Of a stretch of DNA of 34,995 nucleotides, positions 26,875 to 33,751 are shown piece by piece. The stretch is from an uncultured Ferrovum sp. (GTDB lineage Bacteria > Pseudomonadota > Gammaproteobacteria > Burkholderiales > Ferrovaceae), in assembly GCA_903863375.1 (NCBI GenBank), contig CAIPBT010000103.1, positions 1-34,995 of the forward strand, given 5' to 3'. Positions within the stretch are counted from its first letter, which is position 1. Every line of letters begins with the position of its first letter. The notes under the pieces are model-generated. The model was not told the DNA's origin. It worked only from the letters and a program-made list of their open reading frames with translations, and did no database searches. Both the position numbers and the translations under genes were made by a program.

Positions 26875-28131
26875 ATGGCGCATCTGCTGCTGGTCGACCT
26901 GCCGGGAGGCAATGACTTCACGGTGATGGAAGATGCGGTGGCAGCGGGGCACCAGGTGACCTTTGTCACCAGCGACCTCGCGCACTATCGGAGTCTCGGC
27001 GCGGCCGGTGCCGCTGGCCTGGCTCTGGCCACCTGCGCGCTCGAGGTGCCGGACATGGCCCTCGAGGCCGTGCTGGCGATGCTCGAGCCCCGGATTGCCG
27101 GGTTGCCGGTCGATGGCGTGTTGTGCATTCTGGACATTCGCATCGTGCTGGCAGCCGAGCTTGCGGCGCATTTCGGTGTGCCCTTCATGCGACCCGACGT
27201 GGCGCGGCTGCTGCGCGACAAGGTGCGCACCCGCGAGCATCTGCGTCAGCATGGCATCGCGCAGCCGCGCTTTGCCATGGCGTCCACCTCGACCGAACTG
27301 CGTGCGGCCGTTGCCGTGACTGGCCTGCCGGCCCTGGTCAAGCCGGCTGACGGATTTGCCTCCCAGGACATCACCCTGTTGCGGGATGCGGAAGACCTGG
27401 CAGTGCTGGCCGAGGTATTTGACGCGCGCGGCAACACCCCAGTGCACTATGGCCTGTCCGTCCAGGCCTCGCAGCGGTGGGCCGTGGAGGCCTACCTCGA
27501 GGGTGCGCTGATCGGCTGCGATGTGTTCAGCACGCCGCACGGAAGGGTGTTGCTGGGGATCAATCACAAGGTGCTGATGCCGCCGCCGTCGTTTGCCATG
27601 CGCGGTGGCTGTTTCCCGGCGGAGGGCTTCGATGTCGACGCCATTCGTGCGTACGTCTTCGCGGTGCTCGACTGCCTGCAGCTGGATGTCGGTGCCACGC
27701 ATGTCGAGATCAAGGTCACGGCCGACGGTCCCCGTCTGGTTGAGGTCAACCCTCGGCTGGTCAGTGCCCAGATTCCCTTTCAGCTGGGTTATGCCTTCGG
27801 GGATTCCCTGTATGACGCCCTGATCGACCTTCACCTCGGCCGGCCCCTGCCAGGCTGGCTCTGCCAGCCACCACCACAGGTTTGTGCCATCCGCTGGCTG
27901 ACCACCGCGGTTGCCGGTGTGTTGACCGAGATCGTCCTGCCCGAACAGGCACCGGCCGAGGTTCGCCGGGTGGTGGTTTTCCGCAGGCCAGGAGATGTCG
28001 TGCGCCCGGCGCGCAACAACGGCGACCGGATTGCCTATGTCATGGCGGTAGGCCCGACCCAGCAGGAAGCCGAGGCGACCGCCGAGGCTTATCTGGCGGC
28101 CATCCGGCTGACGGTACAGCCTGCGCCCTGA
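26875..28131 (+). CDS. ATP-grasp ligase (carboxylate-amine ligase type)
   Basis: A 418-residue protein, 7 bases after the glycosyltransferase gene. The N-terminal pre-ATP-grasp domain (1-110) reads LLLVDLPGGNDFTVMEDAVA. The ATP-grasp fold has RLLRDKVRTREHLRQHGIAQPRF, GLPALVKPADGFASQDITLL, AVEAYLEGALIGCDVFST (lid and EYLxG-type block), and THVEIKVTADGPRLVEVNPRL, where E and N are the Mg ligands. The pattern is that of L-amino acid ligases such as BacD, which join a carboxylate to an amine through an acyl-phosphate. It is not the MdnC/graspetide type. The substrate is unknown; the peptide gene downstream or a sugar/amino acid are possible partners. The 3' end carries a 20-bp tandem duplication. 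Confidence 0.88.
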   Translation: MAHLLLVDLPGGNDFTVMEDAVAAGHQVTFVTSDLAHYRSLGAAGAAGLALATCALEVPDMALEAVLAMLEPRIAGLPVDGVLCILDIRIVLAAELAAHFGVPFMRPDVARLLRDKVRTREHLRQHGIAQPRFAMASTSTELRAAVAVTGLPALVKPADGFASQDITLLRDAEDLAVLAEVFDARGNTPVHYGLSVQASQRWAVEAYLEGALIGCDVFSTPHGRVLLGINHKVLMPPPSFAMRGGCFPAEGFDVDAIRAYVFAVLDCLQLDVGATHVEIKVTADGPRLVEVNPRLVSAQIPFQLGYAFGDSLYDALIDLHLGRPLPGWLCQPPPQVCAIRWLTTAVAGVLTEIVLPEQAPAEVRRVVVFRRPGDVVRPARNNGDRIAYVMAVGPTQQEAEATAEAYLAAIRLTVQPAP

Positions 28132-28154
28132 CGGTACAGCCTGCGCCCTGACGG
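28108..28154 (+). repeat. 20-bp tandem duplication over the ATP-grasp stop codon
   Basis: CTGACGGTACAGCCTGCGCC occurs at 28108-28127 and again at 28128-28147, followed by a partial third copy CTGACGG. The first copy encodes the last residues; the second supplies the TGA stop. It looks like a recent slippage event and does not change the encoded end. Confidence 0.95.
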
Positions 28155-28166
28155 GGTGGTGCCGAC

Positions 28167-28180
28167 GGGCAGCTTTTTGC
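28167..28180 (+). promoter_or_regulatory. weak sigma54-like element upstream of the peptide gene
   Basis: GG at 28167-28168 and GC at 28179-28180 have the 10-base spacing of -24/-12 promoters, with TTGC at the -12 part. The -24 half is otherwise poor (GGGCAGC). No good sigma70 hexamers lie between here and the start codon. Confidence 0.25.
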
Positions 28181-28215
28181 GGTCAGGGGCTAAAGTTTGT
28201 CGGTGTGCCGTCGTA

Positions 28216-28234
28216 AAAGAGGTTCAACCTCTTT
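28216..28234. promoter_or_regulatory. 19-bp perfect palindrome just before the peptide ribosome binding site
   Basis: AAAGAGGTTCAACCTCTTT: two 9-bp arms around one central C. It ends one base before the AGGAG of the peptide gene. Such a tight dyad suits a dimeric DNA-binding protein; as RNA it could form an 8-bp hairpin next to the ribosome binding site and influence translation. Confidence 0.8.
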
Positions 28235-28246
28235 AGGAGCACAACC

Positions 28247-28432
28247 ATGGGTATGCCAATTTCTGGCGGTGGTGGCTACGCTGCTGCCATGACGTCTTCC
28301 GTCAAGGCAGCTTCCGCTGCAGCACCCGCCCCAGCGCCGGCTGCCGCCCCGGCCGCTGCGCCGGCGGCAAACGAGCTGGCGATGCTGAGCACGTCCGGCA
28401 CTGTCGGCACCAGACTGCACACCACGGCCTGA
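28247..28432 (+). CDS. 61-residue Ala/Pro-rich peptide, unknown
   Basis: A small gene with a strong AGGAG 7 bases before the ATG. The peptide has three parts: a Gly-rich start (MGMPISGGGGYAAAMTSS), an Ala/Pro low-complexity middle of about 25 residues, and a polar, Thr-rich end (ELAMLSTSGTVGTRLHTTA). It has no cysteine, no signal peptide and no acidic-residue-rich core, so it is not a typical lanthipeptide or graspetide precursor. It is 115 bases behind the ATP-grasp ligase on the same strand and convergent with the FGE-like gene. A substrate of the neighbouring glycosyltransferase (Ser/Thr-rich) or ligase is a hypothesis. I do not recognise a family. Confidence 0.65.
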   Translation: MGMPISGGGGYAAAMTSSVKAASAAAPAPAPAAAPAAAPAANELAMLSTSGTVGTRLHTTA

Positions 28433-28442
28433 CCTGTCTGGA

Positions 28443-29606
28443 TCAGGGGCTTTCCGCCAGCCGGAAGCCCATCACGTACGTCGCCGACCGAGGATTGTGT
28501 CCGTGTCGGCGGCGGGTGCGTGCCAGATCGCGGAAGCGCGCAAAGCTGCCACCGCGTGCGACAGGGTAGTCGCCATGAATCTGACTCAGATGATCATCGA
28601 TGCGCTGCCCACCGGCATATGGCGCATAGGTATCTGCGACATATTCTTCGACATTGCCGGCCATGTCCTGCGCGCCACACCACGAGGCCCCGTCCGGAAA
28701 GCAGCCGACTGCCGTGGTGGTGAACAGGCCAGTTTCACAAACGTTTGCCCGGAGTGGATCAAACGTCTCCCCCCAGGGATAGGCGCGGCCCTCCGGCCCG
28801 GCCGCTGCATACTCCCACTCCGCCTCGGAGGGCAGGCGGAATTGCCTGCCGGTCCGGCGGGAAAGCCAGGCACAGTAGGCTTCACAGGCGCTGGCCGGCA
28901 GGGTGTGGACCGGATGATTGGCCAGTTCCTGCGGGAAGCGCCGATAGGTCCACTGGTCAGGGAGCATGGCTTGCCCTGAATCGAGCAGAAATTCCCGATA
29001 TTCCTGATGCGTCACCGGAAAGCGGCCAATCCGGTAAGGTGCCAGCGTCACCGTGTGGCGGGGACATTCCTTGGCGATCCAGGACCGGTCCAGTCCGAGG
29101 CCCGCCAGTTCTTCCATCACACGATCCACGTCGGCGGTATCCAGTCCCATTTCCACCCGCCCACCTGCCACATGAATCATGTCAGGCTGCAGGGCGTGCA
29201 GCCGGGGATCTCCGGTCAAGGCGAGCCATTGACCGGCGGCATGGCGCAGCACCAGGCTGATCGCCGGGTTGCCGAGCACGGCGAGGCAATCTGCGGTGTC
29301 TGCGTGACGCAGGGCACGCATGGCGGCGGGCAGGCGGTCGGCCAGCCGGTCCGGCACATACTGCTCGGGTAGTCCCAGCCGTTCGCGATCGCTGAACGTG
29401 CCACAGATCTGGCGTTCGAATACCGGCCAGTGCAGCGCAATGGCACGTTCGGCGGCCAGCGAGAGGTCGTCTGACGCCGCCCGAAAGGGCAGGGCTTCAG
29501 CCGGCTGCTGGAGCTGCTGAGGCTGCTGGGGCTGGCGATGCTGCTGATGCGGTTGGGGCTGCTGGTGCGGGTCATCCGGCCACGGCAGCAGTTCAGGACA
29601 AGACAT
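28443..29606 (-). CDS. FGE-sulfatase (SUMF1-like) domain protein with Gln/His-rich N-terminus
   Basis: A 387-residue protein. The ATG at 29606 lies 14 bases inside the end of the WD40 gene, indicating translational coupling. Residues 13-36 are Gln/Pro/His-rich. Residues 45-140 are helical and unassigned. Residues 141-384 form the formylglycine-generating-enzyme fold: PDMIHVAGGRVEMG, YRIGRFPVTHQEYREFL, RTGRQFRLPSEAEWEYAAAG, YPWGETFDP, GAQDMAGNVEEYVADTY, and VARGGSFARFRDLART ending MGFRLAE. True FGEs carry two copper-binding Cys in the GGS-C-H--C part; here those positions are Ala/Arg/Leu, so it should not make formylglycine. It could be an iron enzyme of the EgtB/PvdO branch or a binding domain. 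Confidence 0.85.
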   Translation of the reverse strand: MSCPELLPWPDDPHQQPQPHQQHRQPQQPQQLQQPAEALPFRAASDDLSLAAERAIALHWPVFERQICGTFSDRERLGLPEQYVPDRLADRLPAAMRALRHADTADCLAVLGNPAISLVLRHAAGQWLALTGDPRLHALQPDMIHVAGGRVEMGLDTADVDRVMEELAGLGLDRSWIAKECPRHTVTLAPYRIGRFPVTHQEYREFLLDSGQAMLPDQWTYRRFPQELANHPVHTLPASACEAYCAWLSRRTGRQFRLPSEAEWEYAAAGPEGRAYPWGETFDPLRANVCETGLFTTTAVGCFPDGASWCGAQDMAGNVEEYVADTYAPYAGGQRIDDHLSQIHGDYPVARGGSFARFRDLARTRRRHGHNPRSATYVMGFRLAESP

Positions 29607-31296
29607 GCAGTTCTCCGTCGTAAGCCGCCGCCAGAAAGGTGCTGCGCGCCGGGTCAAACGCGAGCGCCGCAATGCCAGCTGTGCTGACGTGCTCGAACCG
29701 GGTCCAGGCGCGCCGCGTCAGGTCAAACCAGGCCACAGTGCCGCCATAACTGCCGGTAGCCAGCCACCGTTGATCGGCGCTCACCGAGAGGCTCTTGATG
29801 GAGTGCTGGTGCGGCGAGAGATAGGCTTGGGCGGGGGCGGTCAGGTCGCCGTCAGCCGCCCACAGGCGCAGGTACCGATCACGCGCCACGCTTGCCACCA
29901 GGCCGGGGCCTGCCGGACAACACGCATTGGCGATCTTGTCGTGCATGCGTTCGCGCAGTCCGATGAGGGCCAGGGTGTCGAGGTCGTGCCACGCCACCGC
30001 CGTGTTCGCGCAAACGGAAAACAGACGACCGGATTGCACGCACAGGCCCTTCACGGCATTGGCGTGCACGGCCAGCGTGGTGTGCAAGCTCAGACGGCCA
30101 TCAGCCGCCTGTTCGAAGATCAGGATTTCGCCGGTGTAGGTTCCCACCGCTAGATGTGGCCGGGATTGATGCACCAAGGCCACGGCACAGTTCAGGGGGG
30201 AATGGTGTTGATGCAGGACTGTGCCGCTTGCAGCATCAAACACCTGGCCGAGTTGTCCGCCGGTGTAGAGATAAGCTCCGGCACTGGCCAGGAAATTGCA
30301 CAGGCTGCCCATGGCACCAGAGGCATGGCCATCGGCCGTCACCAGCCCGGCGTCGCCTACGGCATAGACATGCCCGCGATGGCAGGCCACGGCATTCAGG
30401 CCGGAATCCGCGCCGAGTGGATCGGATGTCCAGCCGTCGTGCACCCAGTCGTAGATCGCTGGCCGGCTGCCAAAGGTGCCGACCAGCAGGCGCCCATCGG
30501 GCAGTACCGCAGCCGCGCGCGCCCAGATCACCGCAGGTTGCAGGGTACGGCGCAGCTCGTGCAGGGCACCATCCGGCCGGCGCTGCCAGATGGCGATTTC
30601 GCGGTCGTAGCTCAAGGTGGCCACCACTTGCCGTTGCGGACAGTACACCAGCTTCTTGATGCCGGCCCGGTGGGCCTGGGTGAACTGCGTGCGCTCGCCG
30701 TCCAGCAGGGCGATCCGTCCCTCGTCGTCGCCGGCGAGGATGCGGCCGTCCACATCCATCACCAGGGTGTCGGTGCGCACGCCCAGGGTATGACAGGCCA
30801 CCTGTTGGCCAAGTGGCAGCGACCATTCACGCACGGTGCCATCCACACCACAGGACACCAGGTGCTGGCCGTCTGGTCGCCACGCCACGGCGAGGATGTT
30901 GCCCTGGTGGCCACGGAAGGTCTGCAGGCAGCGTCCCTGACGGTCGAATACGCGTACCGCGCGATCCAGGGCACAGGTGGCGATGCGTTCGCCATCGGGT
31001 GAGAAGCATGCCATGTCGACATCGTCGTCGTGATCGGCCAGCACGGCGGTCAGCCGCAGGTCGGGCAGGCGCCAGATCCGTGCCGTCCCGTCGCTGCTGG
31101 CGCTGACCAGCCAAGCGCCATCCGGGCTGAATTCGACATGATTGACCAGATGGTCGTGGGTGCCATGGCCGATGGCCTGCATGCCAGGCCGGCTTTCCTG
31201 CCAGAGGAGGATGCGGTTGTCATAGCCGCCGGTGGCCCAGCGCGACCCATGGACTGCCACGCTGCTGATGGGAGAGTGATGAACGAGCGATGTCAT
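29593..31296 (-). CDS. WD40-repeat protein
   Basis: A 567-residue protein made almost wholly of WD40-type repeats, probably two propellers. Clear blades include HLVNHVEFSPDGAWLVSASS-DGTARIW, DVDMACFSPDGERIATCALDRAVRVFD, GNILAVAWRPDGQHLVSCGV-DGTVREW, and near the end HSIKSLSVSADQRWLATGSYGGTVAWFD. The middle part is degenerate. No catalytic domain and no signal peptide. It is the first gene of a two-gene unit with the FGE-like protein, whose start it overlaps; the pair may form a scaffold-plus-enzyme complex. WD40 proteins of this style are uncommon in proteobacteria compared with cyanobacteria and planctomycetes (general knowledge). Confidence 0.9.
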   Translation of the reverse strand: MTSLVHHSPISSVAVHGSRWATGGYDNRILLWQESRPGMQAIGHGTHDHLVNHVEFSPDGAWLVSASSDGTARIWRLPDLRLTAVLADHDDDVDMACFSPDGERIATCALDRAVRVFDRQGRCLQTFRGHQGNILAVAWRPDGQHLVSCGVDGTVREWSLPLGQQVACHTLGVRTDTLVMDVDGRILAGDDEGRIALLDGERTQFTQAHRAGIKKLVYCPQRQVVATLSYDREIAIWQRRPDGALHELRRTLQPAVIWARAAAVLPDGRLLVGTFGSRPAIYDWVHDGWTSDPLGADSGLNAVACHRGHVYAVGDAGLVTADGHASGAMGSLCNFLASAGAYLYTGGQLGQVFDAASGTVLHQHHSPLNCAVALVHQSRPHLAVGTYTGEILIFEQAADGRLSLHTTLAVHANAVKGLCVQSGRLFSVCANTAVAWHDLDTLALIGLRERMHDKIANACCPAGPGLVASVARDRYLRLWAADGDLTAPAQAYLSPHQHSIKSLSVSADQRWLATGSYGGTVAWFDLTRRAWTRFEHVSTAGIAALAFDPARSTFLAAAYDGELHVLS

Positions 31297-31391
31297 GGCG
31301 CAATGATGGCAGGCTACAGGCCGTTGCCATCCGCCGAAAAACAGACGCCTGTGCCGCTATTTCCGGCGGCTGGCGGGGCGCGTCGCGCCGG

Positions 31392-32093
31392 TCAGGACTT
31401 GCTGCTGGCGTGGCCGCATCGGGTCCAGCGCTCCCCATTCAGGAACGGTGCCGTCTTCAGGCCGCGCCGAACCCACAACTCGGCAATCTGGTTGCGTTGC
31501 AGGAAAAAGGACTTTCCCTGCACCGGCAGGTCGATATACCGCTGCAGCACATCGTCTGCCGTACACCACTGAGTCAGTTCGGTACCGGCATAGGTCTTGC
31601 GGATGTCCGCCAGCGTCTGCCCACAATGCAGCTTGTCGAGTGCCGTGGAATCGTGTTCGGCGGCGCACAGGTAGGCAATGGCCTGCACGGCAACGCCCTT
31701 GGCGTAGAGGTGTATCGCCGGCCTCGCCGGAGCGGCTGCGGCTGCGGCTGCGGCACCGGCACCAGCACCAGCACCGGCGGCGGCTGCGGCACCGGCACCA
31801 GCACCGGCGGCGGCACCAGCACCAGCACCAGCGTCCGCAGCGGCATCGCCCTCGGCTGGCGGCAGGGTGACCGGATAGACATACACTTCGAAGGGTTCGG
31901 CGGCGCTGTGCTCCAGACGCTTGCCCAATTCGAACTGGATGTCTTCCACGGATTGGCCCAGCCGCAGGTCTTTCAGCCCTTCCGCGGCCTGCAGGGGATC
32001 ATTGGCCTTCTGCTGTTGCAGGAATTGCCAGCCGGCATAGCCCCCACCGCCCAGAACACCGAGCACCACCAGCAGCACGAGCAAGGTTTTCAT
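31392..32093 (-). CDS. membrane-anchored protein with Ala/Gly low-complexity tract
   Basis: A 233-residue protein. The ATG at 32093 gives MKTLLVLLVVLGVLGGGGYA, a single membrane anchor or signal; the open frame before it is non-coding. Residues 35-80 hold AAEGLKDLRLGQSVEDIQFELG, and a tract of only Ala and Gly with one Asp or so (about residues 83-124) splits this from the C-terminal part (KLHCGQTLADIRKTYAG, LTQWCTADDVLQRYIDLP, SFFLQRNQIAELWVR). The two parts look like a repeated motif: RLGQSVEDIQFELG and HCGQTLADIRKTYAG both read as GQS/T-xxDI. This is reminiscent of BamE/SmpA-like 'G-x-S--DV---LG' motifs, a weak resemblance. Function unknown. Confidence 0.75.
   Translation of the reverse strand: MKTLLVLLVVLGVLGGGGYAGWQFLQQQKANDPLQAAEGLKDLRLGQSVEDIQFELGKRLEHSAAEPFEVYVYPVTLPPAEGDAAADAGAGAGAAAGAGAGAAAAAGAGAGAGAAAAAAAAPARPAIHLYAKGVAVQAIAYLCAAEHDSTALDKLHCGQTLADIRKTYAGTELTQWCTADDVLQRYIDLPVQGKSFFLQRNQIAELWVRRGLKTAPFLNGERWTRCGHASSKS
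31737..31846. repeat. GC-rich trinucleotide/hexanucleotide repeats coding the Ala/Gly tract
   Basis: Reiterated GCACCGGCACCAGC / GGCGGCTGCGG units on the plus strand, i.e. Ala and Gly codons of the minus-strand gene. At least two longer units (GGCTGCGGCACCGGCACCAG) are repeated exactly, so length changes by slippage are likely. Confidence 0.85.
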
Positions 32094-32190
32094 CCGTTCC
32101 GGAATCCTTTGATCACAACGGCTGCATGGTCGCATGGCGGACCGGGTGACGCCATGTCCACCCACCCGTTCCTGCGATTATCATTCGCGC

Positions 32191-32928
32191 ATGGCTGACA
32201 TCCTGAACATTGCCGCCTATCGGTTCGTGCCCCTGCATGACCTGCAGACGCTGCGCCGGCGACTGCTTGCGCAGGCCACCGCCGCCAACCTGCGCGGCAC
32301 CATCCTGCTCGCCCCCGAGGGCATCAACCTGTTCCTCGCAGGGGCAGCCACCGGCATCGCCCGGTTTCTGGCTGAGCTGCAGCAGGACGCCCGATTCGCA
32401 AGACTGGAGACGAAAGAAAGCTGGTCCGACAGCATTCCGTTCCGTCGGCTGCGGGTGCGACTGAAGCGCGAGATCATCCGCATGAATCATCCCACCCTAC
32501 GACCGGCTAATGGCCGTGCTGCCGCGGTGGATGCGCTGACGGTGCGGCGCTGGCTGGACGCAGGGCACGACGATCAGGGCCGACCGGTCGTGATGCTCGA
32601 CACGCGCAACCGTTTCGAACTGCAGGCCGGCCGCTTTCACGGCGCGGTCGATCTGGAGCTGGACCGGTTCAGTGATTTTCCGGCAGCCCTGCAGCGCCGC
32701 CTTGCCGACCTGGAAGGCAAGACTGTGGTCAGTTACTGCACCGGCGGCATCCGCTGCGAAAAAGCGGCCCTGTGGATGGACGAACTCGGCATGCAGCATC
32801 ACTGGCAACTCGATGGCGGCATCCTGCGGTATTTCGAGACGGTGGGCGGAGACCACTTCGAGGGCACCTGCACCGTCTTCGACGAACGCTCAGCCCTCGA
32901 TCCCACCCTCCAGCCCGTCCCGCCCTGA
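32191..32928 (+). CDS. trhO: rhodanese-type tRNA uridine(34) hydroxylase TrhO (short form)
   Basis: A 245-residue protein starting MADILNIAAYRFVPL. The N-terminal ferredoxin-like domain has GTILLAPEGINLFLAG and SIPFRRLRVRLKREII. The rhodanese domain (about 110-230) has VMLDTRNRFELQAGRFHGAV and the active-site loop YCTGGIRCEKAALWM with C183, then LDGGILRYFETVGG and GTCTVFDERSALD. TrhO (YceA) makes 5-hydroxyuridine at the tRNA wobble base. Many members are near 300-350 residues and end with a cysteine-rich segment; this one ends straight after the rhodanese domain with LQPVPP. It is divergent from the Ala/Gly protein over 97 bases. Confidence 0.88.
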   Translation: MADILNIAAYRFVPLHDLQTLRRRLLAQATAANLRGTILLAPEGINLFLAGAATGIARFLAELQQDARFARLETKESWSDSIPFRRLRVRLKREIIRMNHPTLRPANGRAAAVDALTVRRWLDAGHDDQGRPVVMLDTRNRFELQAGRFHGAVDLELDRFSDFPAALQRRLADLEGKTVVSYCTGGIRCEKAALWMDELGMQHHWQLDGGILRYFETVGGDHFEGTCTVFDERSALDPTLQPVPP

Positions 32929-33058
32929 GCTGGTGCCAGGCGTTACCGCCGGGCGCCCACCTGCATGGTCGTTCTGCGGCTTTTTCCCGGCTGCCTGCGA
33001 TGGCGCGTATGCTCGATCCAGCGGGTTCGAGCCGCAGCCTCACGGGAGCAACGTCGCA

Positions 33059-33646
33059 ATGACGAGCGCACGCAAGATGGAGTCGTATCGTGGTTTTGAC
33101 CTGGTCGCCGACCAGGGGCAGGGCAAGGGCATGGCATGGAAGCGCGGCAGCGACCGTTTCGAGGCAAGCGGCAATGATGCGGATGTGATGCTGGGACAGT
33201 TACGGCAGGAGATTGACGCCGCGTTTCCGCGCGTTGTCGTCAACCTGGCCAACGATGCGGACCGCGGAGACGCATTCGCCGAGGCCTATCTGGAGGCATT
33301 CCGTCGGGTGGTGGCCAAGCGCAAGCTGCCGGACAGCTATCGCGCCATGCTGCGCGCGCTCGTGCGCGCACCGGGGCACCAGCTCGATGACGAACAGTTG
33401 CGAACCGCCGCCAAGTTCAGCAGCGTCAGTGGCGTCAACCTGCACTTCGGCACATTGGGCCTGAACCTGTTCCACGCCATGATGGACCTTGGGCATCAGC
33501 TGGATCTGCCGGTGACGGCCGATGGCAAGCCCTGTCATACCTGCGCCATCGCGCGCCAGATCAGGCCAGGTGACCGCACCACCCCGGGCATCTGGCAGCT
33601 CTATCCGGAAACCGTGGCAGCCCTGCGCGCGCTCGAACTGGACTAA
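33059..33646 (+). CDS. hypothetical protein with CxxC and a wHTH-like segment
   Basis: A 195-residue soluble protein, starting at the ATG at 33059 (MTSARKMESYRGFDL). Residues 7-70 form a small alpha/beta part (YRGFDLVADQGQGKGMAWKR). Residues 95-150 contain LPDSYRAMLRALVRAPGHQL-DDEQLRTAAKFSSVSGVNLHFGTLGLNLF, which resembles the helical domain found next to some HNH or restriction-type modules ('LxA--AP---T---LA-A-G----N--YG-LG'), a resemblance I state with low certainty. PCHTCAIARQ supplies a CxxC pair. I do not recognise the full protein. It ends before a strong hairpin and is convergent with ibpA. Confidence 0.7.
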   Translation: MTSARKMESYRGFDLVADQGQGKGMAWKRGSDRFEASGNDADVMLGQLRQEIDAAFPRVVVNLANDADRGDAFAEAYLEAFRRVVAKRKLPDSYRAMLRALVRAPGHQLDDEQLRTAAKFSSVSGVNLHFGTLGLNLFHAMMDLGHQLDLPVTADGKPCHTCAIARQIRPGDRTTPGIWQLYPETVAALRALELD

Positions 33647-33673
33647 GCCCGCGCGGGCGGCCGGCTCGAATCG

Positions 33674-33710
33674 GGTCGGATCGGCCGGGATGTCCCTGGC
33701 CGATCCGACC
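33674..33710. terminator. strong bidirectional hairpin between convergent genes
   Basis: A perfect 13-bp inverted repeat: GGTCGGATCGGCC at 33674-33686 and GGCCGATCCGACC at 33698-33710, with an 11-base loop that can extend the stem (GGGA/TCCC). It lies 28 bases after the stop of the hypothetical gene and 42 bases beyond the ibpA stop, where both convergent transcripts need to end. There is no T-tract on either side. Confidence 0.8.
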
Positions 33711-33751
33711 TGCCCGTGGTCCGGCAGGACGATGGTGCTACCCGCCAGCGG

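Noticed and set aside
28247-28432. Peptide as a graspetide (microviridin-type) or lanthipeptide precursor
   Set aside because: No Cys, no Thr/Glu-Asp core pattern, and the adjacent ATP-grasp belongs to the amino-acid-ligase type rather than to the MdnC type.
28428-28447. CCTGA/TCAGG hairpin between the peptide and FGE-like genes as a terminator
   Set aside because: Only a 5-bp stem with a 10-base loop and no T-tract.
28443-29606. FGE-fold protein as the variable target of a diversity-generating retroelement
   Set aside because: No reverse transcriptase gene or template-repeat copy is present in the window.
31337-31352. Intrinsic terminator (ACAG/CTGT plus five T) behind the Ala/Gly protein gene
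   Set aside because: The stem is only 4 bp, too weak to be convincing despite the T run.
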